NCBI RefSeq assembly: GCF_000382145.1
Contig: NZ_KB907623.1
Span: forward strand, 90,807 to 154,806
Origin: Psychrobacter lutiphocae DSM 21542
GTDB taxonomy: Bacteria > Pseudomonadota > Gammaproteobacteria > Pseudomonadales > Moraxellaceae
Direction of reading: 5' to 3'
Length of the DNA stretch: 64,000 nucleotides
Notes under the pieces: model-generated
Told to the model about the DNA's origin: nothing
Seen by the model: only the letters and a program-made list of their open reading frames with translations
Database searches by the model: none
Part shown: one piece after another, positions 57,431-64,000 of the stretch
Layout of the letters: each line of letters opens with the position of its first letter
Numbering within the stretch: the stretch's first letter is position 1
Program-made: the position numbers and the translations under genes

Positions 57431-57639
57431 GCTAGCCCTGATAGAAGTGGAAGCTTGGTGGCTTGTGGGGCATACAGCATCTTACCATTTAGAAAATCTC
57501 AGATTTTCTTTTGCGTCGGGATGAGTGTCCCCCAGACACTCATTTAATCCCTCCTCAGGTCGCTTGAATAATGGAACGCCTCTGTGTTTAGATGCTGTGC
57601 CCCACAGGCAATCAACTACAAGCGGATAGCAGGATTAGC
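57431..57639. repeat. Large palindromic element (about 209 bp) with fold H, copy 3
   Basis: The outer helix pairs GCTTGTGGGGCA with TGCCCCACAGGC (12 bp, one G-T), extended inward by CAGCATCT/AGATGCTG and outward by TTGGT/ATCAA and CCTG/CAGG. The conserved-looking loops CTGATAGAAGTGG (left) and AAGCGGATAGC (right) face each other. At the tip sits fold H (57489-57559), with stem I AGAAAATC/GATTTTCT and apical stem ATGAGTGTC/GACACTCAT with loop CCCCA. It may be a structured RNA. Confidence 0.6.
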
Positions 57640-57677
57640 TCCAAAAACAGTTAATTGAGCCACTCAAAATTGATATC

Positions 57678-59913
<2,236 letters not shown>

Positions 59914-59972
59914 TGGTGAAATCTCTTAGTTAGTGACTAAGCTTACGAGGAGGGTAGCTATTTAACTATAAT

Positions 59973-60112
59973 GTAACCTCACTCTCAGCTTATTACAATC
60001 CAATATGGCTTGGTGCTTTTAGCCCAATGAAACGTATTTTTTAATCAAATATTTTTTAATCAAATATGCTGGGCTAAAGCCACAGCCTACGCAAAGAGTT
60101 GAGAGTGAGGTA
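59973..60112 (-). mobile_element. TACCCC-family element, inverted copy (about 140 bp)
   Basis: On the minus strand it starts TACCTCACTCTCAACT and follows the 32274 copy closely: TTTGCGTAGGCTGTGGCT, TTTAGCCCAGCATATTT, and the returning GGGCTAAAAGCACC. A 16-bp tandem duplication in the loop (TTTTTTAATCAAATAT-type) makes it longer. The right-hand end has drifted and no clean target duplication is visible. Confidence 0.75.
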
Positions 60113-60115
60113 ATA

Positions 60116-60183
60116 TACTCATTTAAAACCAGCAATATACTTATTTTAAACCAGTAATATACTTATTTTAAACCAGCTTATGC
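60116..60183 (+). repeat. Three imperfect tandem units of about 23 bp
   Basis: Units of ATACTTATTTTAAACCAGTA follow each other three times (first with small changes). They fill the gap between the inverted-repeat element and the rlmJ leader. Nothing regulatory is evident. Confidence 0.7.
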
Positions 60184-60276
60184 TACCATAGATACCAGTT
60201 TCAGTAACTATATTTAATTTGCAGTTAGTTATCAATATTTAATTATCAAATACTTTATCACAATACAAGCCTTATT

Positions 60277-61152
60277 ATGAATTATAAACACGCCTATCAC
60301 GCCGGTAACTTTGCTGACGTTGCAAAACACATACTACTTATCCAACTGCTTAATCAAATGAGCAAAAAAGGCAAACCATTCTACGCTTTAGATGCTTATG
60401 GTGGTCGTGGTCTATACTCGCTTATGAGTGAGGAAGCGATCAAGACAGGTGAAGCAAAAAGTGGTGTACAACAAATTTTGGATGCAGAGGTGAGTGAGGC
60501 GCCAGACGCCGTTCGCCAATACGTTGAGGATATTCATCAAGCAAAGCAAACTTATGATAAGCATGTCTATCCAGGATCTCCTTGGTGGATGGCTCATCAT
60601 GTCGAGAAGCATCCAGATCTGAATATACGAGCTGAAGCGTTTGAGTTTAAAAATAGTGAGTATGATGCGCTCAACTATCAATTATACAAATTACCTATTG
60701 GCATTCATAACCGAGATGCGTTTGAAGGTATTCCAGCTGTTATCCCTCCAGTTGAGCGTCGTGGTCTTGTTTTGATCGACCCGCCTTATGAACAAGAGCA
60801 CAAAGACTTTACCCGTTTGGTTGAATTATTGGTTACCAGTGTTGAAAAGTGGCCTCAAGGCGTTTATGCGCTATGGTTTCCGATTAAGAATATTGACGCA
60901 GTTGAACTGTTTTATAAAAAAATGAAACGTACTGGAATTCGTAAGCAGCTGCTATGTGAGCTTAATATTTATCCGAATGATGTAGCAGTCGGTCTTAACG
61001 GTACCGGTATGCTAATTATTAATCCACCATGGCAGTTTGATAAAAATGCTCGTGATATCCTAAATTTTATTCAGCCATTATTGCGTCCTGAAGATGCACC
61101 AGAGATGCCGCAAAGCCAAGCAGTTAATGTGCGCTGGCTAGTGGGTGAATAA
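60277..61152 (+). CDS. rlmJ: 23S rRNA (adenine2030-N6)-methyltransferase
   Basis: A 291-residue SAM-dependent methyltransferase that modifies A2030 of 23S rRNA. The N-terminus MNYKHAYHAGNFADVAKHI and ALDAYGGRGLYSL are distinctive for RlmJ. The catalytic motif is LIDPPYEQEHKDF (near 165). The C-terminal part has LNGTGMLIINPPWQFD. Length is close to E. coli (280). Probably monocistronic; the next gene starts 138 bp downstream on the same strand. Confidence 0.95.
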   Translation: MNYKHAYHAGNFADVAKHILLIQLLNQMSKKGKPFYALDAYGGRGLYSLMSEEAIKTGEAKSGVQQILDAEVSEAPDAVRQYVEDIHQAKQTYDKHVYPGSPWWMAHHVEKHPDLNIRAEAFEFKNSEYDALNYQLYKLPIGIHNRDAFEGIPAVIPPVERRGLVLIDPPYEQEHKDFTRLVELLVTSVEKWPQGVYALWFPIKNIDAVELFYKKMKRTGIRKQLLCELNIYPNDVAVGLNGTGMLIINPPWQFDKNARDILNFIQPLLRPEDAPEMPQSQAVNVRWLVGE

Positions 61153-61290
61153 GATGGGTTTAACGTATAGGTATAGATATTCCATTCTCGACTTGTGACA
61201 AGTTACAGCCTGTATAATGCGTTGTGATTGGGGTATAGATAATAGATATAAACTTGAGTAATTTTTGATTAGAACAACAAGGGATTTAGT

Positions 61291-62139
61291 ATGACGACTC
61301 CACATTCCTCACACTCAGATGAGGGGCAACAAGAGCATCTAAATGTACGACCTACTGAATCAGGAATAGAGGGTTTAGATAGCTTAACATTTGAAGTCAT
61401 TGAGCGTGAAGTTTCGGATGGTAATCCTGTTGTGAGTCGAGGGGTATATTTAGCACCCAACTTGATTACCACTTTGTCTTTGTTATCTGGGTTCTTCTCA
61501 ATATTATCCAGTATGCAAGGTGAGTTTTATAAAGCTTCTTTAGCTATCTTTTTATCTGCTATTTTAGATGGGGCGGATGGGCGTGTTGCACGGCTGCTTA
61601 ATGCACAAAGCCCATTTGGTGAGCAGTATGATTCACTGGCGGATATGCTGGCTTTTGGTGTGGCGCCGGCTATTTTAATTTATAGCTTCACACTTCAGCC
61701 TTTGGGCAGAGTTGGTATCGCCTGTGCTTTTGTTTTTACTGCTTGTGCAGCATTCCGATTGGCGCGTTTTAATGTACAAATTGGTGAGGTTGATAAAAAG
61801 TTCTTTGTTGGCTTAGCCAGCCCATTGGCAGCAATTTTAGTGACCAGCTCTGTGATGGTTGCTATTGATCATGATTATTGGATAGGTAAGTATGATACTC
61901 ATATTATGATAACTGGTGCTATTTGGGTGGTGATATGCGGTTTATTAATGGTGAGCAATCTAAAATATTATAGTTTTAAAGAGTTTGATAAAAAGAAAGT
62001 GCCGTTTGTAGCGCTTATTATTGGGGTGCTCATTATGGCAATTGTTTTTTATGATATTCCAGTAGGTATTTTGGCGATTGGCGTTATTTATGCTTTATCA
62101 GGTATTTTTTCGACTTTAAAAGCGAAGATGAGCCATTAA
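61291..62139 (+). CDS. pssA: CDP-diacylglycerol--serine O-phosphatidyltransferase
   Basis: A 282-residue membrane enzyme making phosphatidylserine. The CDP-alcohol phosphotransferase motif is complete: DGRVAR, then G and two aspartates in GEQYDSLADM (near 92-112). About eight hydrophobic segments follow an acidic N-terminal extension of about 55 residues. This is the integral-membrane type II form, unrelated to the PLD-like E. coli enzyme. Single gene. Confidence 0.94.
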   Translation: MTTPHSSHSDEGQQEHLNVRPTESGIEGLDSLTFEVIEREVSDGNPVVSRGVYLAPNLITTLSLLSGFFSILSSMQGEFYKASLAIFLSAILDGADGRVARLLNAQSPFGEQYDSLADMLAFGVAPAILIYSFTLQPLGRVGIACAFVFTACAAFRLARFNVQIGEVDKKFFVGLASPLAAILVTSSVMVAIDHDYWIGKYDTHIMITGAIWVVICGLLMVSNLKYYSFKEFDKKKVPFVALIIGVLIMAIVFYDIPVGILAIGVIYALSGIFSTLKAKMSH

Positions 62140-62298
62140 TTGCAGCCTAATTAATGACTAGGTTGCTCAATGGCTAATACAGTCGTAATTAAATAAGCAG
62201 TAATAATCAAGCATATAAGCAATCAAACATACCAATAACTAAGCAATCAGCAACTAAGCATACTATAAGCTAAGTATTTAAGGGCACAGTTATCAGTT

Positions 62299-63393
62299 AT
62301 GGTGAATCATCGTCATACTTCAAAATCCAATCAATCTTCTAAATCCTCCAAGCCACCGTCTGATTTGCTAAAAGCATTTATTCAAGCCACACGCCCACGC
62401 ACTTTCCCACTTGCGATAGCCAGTATTGTTTGTGGTAGTAGCTTAGGGTTATTACAGTTAGCAAATGAGCAAAGCATAAGCTGGTATAATTGGTTGGTAC
62501 TGGCGCTAACTTTTTGGGTGGCACTGGCATTGCAAATCTTATCCAATCTTGCCAATGACTATGGAGATGGGGTCAAAGGTACAGATGACTTACGAGCAGG
62601 CAGTAGCCCAGAGCGCATGCTAGCACGTGGACAGCTGCAAGCGGCTCCCTTCAAACGTTTGATACTAAGCTGGGCTGCTTTGAGCTTTGCCTCTGGCGTT
62701 GTTTTAATTGCGCTGGGCTTTGATAACTTGCGTGATTTTTTATTGTTTTTGGCTTTTGGTATTATCGCTATTATTGCTGCGATGGCCTATACCATGGGCA
62801 AGCGGCCTTATGGATATCGTGCAATGGGCGAGGTCGCGGTTTTAATATTTTTTGGTTGGTTAGCGGTGTTGGGTAGTGCTTATTTACAAACTCAACAGTT
62901 TGATCCAAGCCATTTATTACCAGCAACCGGTTGTGGTGGCCTGGCAGCATGCGTGCTGTTTGTTAATAATATGCGTGATGTGGATAGTGACAAACAGGCA
63001 GGTAAAATAACACTGGCAGTCATTTTGGGCAAAGGCCGTATGCAAAGCGGCTACTATCTACTCATGACGCTGTCGTTATTGTGTTATGTCGGCTATGCGG
63101 TGCACTACAATCTATACACCGCAATTTGGTTACTGGCTTTACCGCTTATTTTAAAGCATTTAATGGTGATTCAATCGAGTAAAACGTTAGGCAGTCAGTT
63201 AACTTCGACTATTATTGGTTCGGACAATGCTGCGTCTAGCGATAAAGCTTTAGATGAGCATACTAAGCTATCCTCAGATGCGGCATTTGCTGATACCGTA
63301 TTAATAGGCAGTCAGCTAAAAGTAATTGTTATGAGCACTTTGTTGATCAATCTATTATTTGCACTAGGAGTTGCGTTGAGCTACTACTTATAA
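62299..63393 (+). CDS. menA: 1,4-dihydroxy-2-naphthoate prenyltransferase-like (MenA/UbiA superfamily)
   Basis: A 364-residue polytopic membrane protein. The two aspartate-rich motifs of the prenyltransferase family are present: NLANDYGDGVKGTDD (near 90) and NNMRDVDSDKQAGK (near 220). TRPRTFPLAIASIVCG at the start is MenA-like. A hydrophilic insertion of about 45 residues (near 292-336, SQLTSTIIGSDNAASS...) sits before the last helix and lengthens the protein over the usual 300. Strict menaquinone function is uncertain, as no other men gene is near. Confidence 0.82.
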   Translation: MVNHRHTSKSNQSSKSSKPPSDLLKAFIQATRPRTFPLAIASIVCGSSLGLLQLANEQSISWYNWLVLALTFWVALALQILSNLANDYGDGVKGTDDLRAGSSPERMLARGQLQAAPFKRLILSWAALSFASGVVLIALGFDNLRDFLLFLAFGIIAIIAAMAYTMGKRPYGYRAMGEVAVLIFFGWLAVLGSAYLQTQQFDPSHLLPATGCGGLAACVLFVNNMRDVDSDKQAGKITLAVILGKGRMQSGYYLLMTLSLLCYVGYAVHYNLYTAIWLLALPLILKHLMVIQSSKTLGSQLTSTIIGSDNAASSDKALDEHTKLSSDAAFADTVLIGSQLKVIVMSTLLINLLFALGVALSYYL

Positions 63394-63501
63394 AGCTTAC
63401 AACTTACAATTCAGCAGTGTTATCAGTTATGGATCTAAGAAGCCAATAGCTAAACCAAAAAAACTAATAATAAGTGAATAAAAAAATAACGTTGAATGCT
63501 C

Positions 63502-63529
63502 TTGACACTCACCGTAAACTCTATATAAT
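63502..63529 (+). promoter_or_regulatory. rRNA operon promoter P1
   Basis: TTGACA at 63502-63507, a 16-bp spacer and TATAAT at 63524-63529, both perfect consensus. First of three tandem promoters with the same spacing. Confidence 0.85.
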
Positions 63530-63603
63530 ACACGACCTGTTCAAGAGAGGCCGAGCATAAGCGAAGCAAGTTAAAAGAATCAAAAAACTTTTAAATTAGT
63601 TCT

Positions 63604-63631
63604 TGACACAGCATAAAAACAGCGTATAATA
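63604..63631 (+). promoter_or_regulatory. rRNA operon promoter P2
   Basis: TTGACA at 63604-63609, a 16-bp spacer, TATAAT at 63626-63631. It lies 102 bp after P1. Confidence 0.88.
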
Positions 63632-63705
63632 CGCACCTCATTGGGACAACACAGAGAACAATCTTCGGATTCAAACTCTGGTCCTAAAAAGAATTAAAAA
63701 AGCTG

Positions 63706-63733
63706 TTGACAAATATTTTAAACGATATATAAT
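63706..63733 (+). promoter_or_regulatory. rRNA operon promoter P3
   Basis: TTGACA at 63706-63711, a 16-bp spacer, TATAAT at 63728-63733. It lies 102 bp after P2, so the three promoters are evenly spaced. Confidence 0.88.
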
Positions 63734-64000
63734 AGACGGCTCGCAAGTAACACTAACCATCATAAATTAGGGATGAGTTATTGATTACAAGCACAACTTA
63801 CCTTGGACGACAAGATAAGTCAACTATTTAAAAGCTAGAATCGAAGAACAACTTGTGTGGATTTTTGCTAATTTAGGAAGCGATAAGAAATTATCATTCA
63901 ACATTAGTAGAAAAACTCGAAGTTAATTCATTATATGAAACATACGGAAAGCAAATTTGCTAGTAACGAATGAGCCAAGATTAGTAACCGTCTTACTTTT
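63734..64000 (+). ncRNA. 16S rRNA operon leader (16S gene starts beyond the window)
   Basis: The transcribed leader after P3. Its AACAACTTGTGTGGATTTTT stretch (63848-63867) is typical of 16S leaders in Acinetobacter relatives. The 16S gene itself has not started by base 64000. I do not see a clear boxA. Confidence 0.75.

Overview
The window looks like a chromosomal segment from a gammaproteobacterium of the family Moraxellaceae, most likely a Psychrobacter. That placement is inferred from the general look of the proteins, the AT-rich intergenic DNA full of short repeats, the ypjD/ffh neighbourhood, and a 16S leader that looks like those of Acinetobacter relatives. It cannot be proved here without a search. 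Almost all of it is ordinary housekeeping sequence, interrupted by one restriction-modification locus and by many short mobile-looking repeats. Layout: 1-2085 holds the end of an S-formylglutathione hydrolase gene, rpe and two small membrane proteins. 2086-5410 holds a 134-bp MITE-like element, a small unknown gene, rpmBG, a DUF559 endonuclease-like gene lying between repeat modules, and ypjD. 5851-10029 holds ffh and two secondary transporters. 10533-17533 is a type I restriction-modification operon, hsdM-hsdS-rhuM-hsdR, with a 4-residue triplicated repeat in the HsdS spacer. 18106-24575 holds metH, a fasciclin-domain protein and a sodium:alanine symporter. 25357-27966 is a LemA/TPM-domain cluster. 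28350-35514 holds cobB, two unknown genes, tRNA-Arg(CCG), a cytochrome c, an ABC exporter pair and queF. 36428-39899 is the ilvB-ilvH-ilvC branched-chain amino acid cluster, with a strong hairpin just upstream. 40324-45894 holds a small membrane protein, a cold-shock gene, etfBA, an acetyltransferase, a frameshifted small ORF and a thioesterase. 46020-54858 is a gamma-glutamylated putrescine/acetylpolyamine catabolic cluster arranged around a divergent control region. 55120-63393 holds htpG (with a heat-shock-type promoter), dapE, a 2OG-Fe(II) oxygenase, rlmJ, pssA and a menA-like prenyltransferase. 63394-64000 is a ribosomal RNA operon control region with three tandem promoters, and the 16S gene must begin just past the window. 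The most interesting material is between the genes. (1) Four copies of a 102-114 bp element with TACC...GGTA ends are each flanked by a perfect 3-bp TNA duplication. (2) A family with TACCCC/GTTGAGAG ends occurs at 28, 32 and 60 kb, and the 28-kb copy is exactly 300 bp with a 5-bp flanking duplication. (3) Two modules, called A and B here, lie side by side at 28 and 40 kb, separated by only 12-14 nt. At 4 kb a DUF559 endonuclease gene occupies that same junction, which suggests empty and occupied versions of one element. (4) A three-stem fold (H) occurs in four places with different stem sequences but preserved pairing and a shared TCTTGCG-type linker, which points to selection on a folded RNA or single-stranded DNA. 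These four observations together are the best candidate for an undescribed system: a DUF559-linked mobile or structured repeat family.
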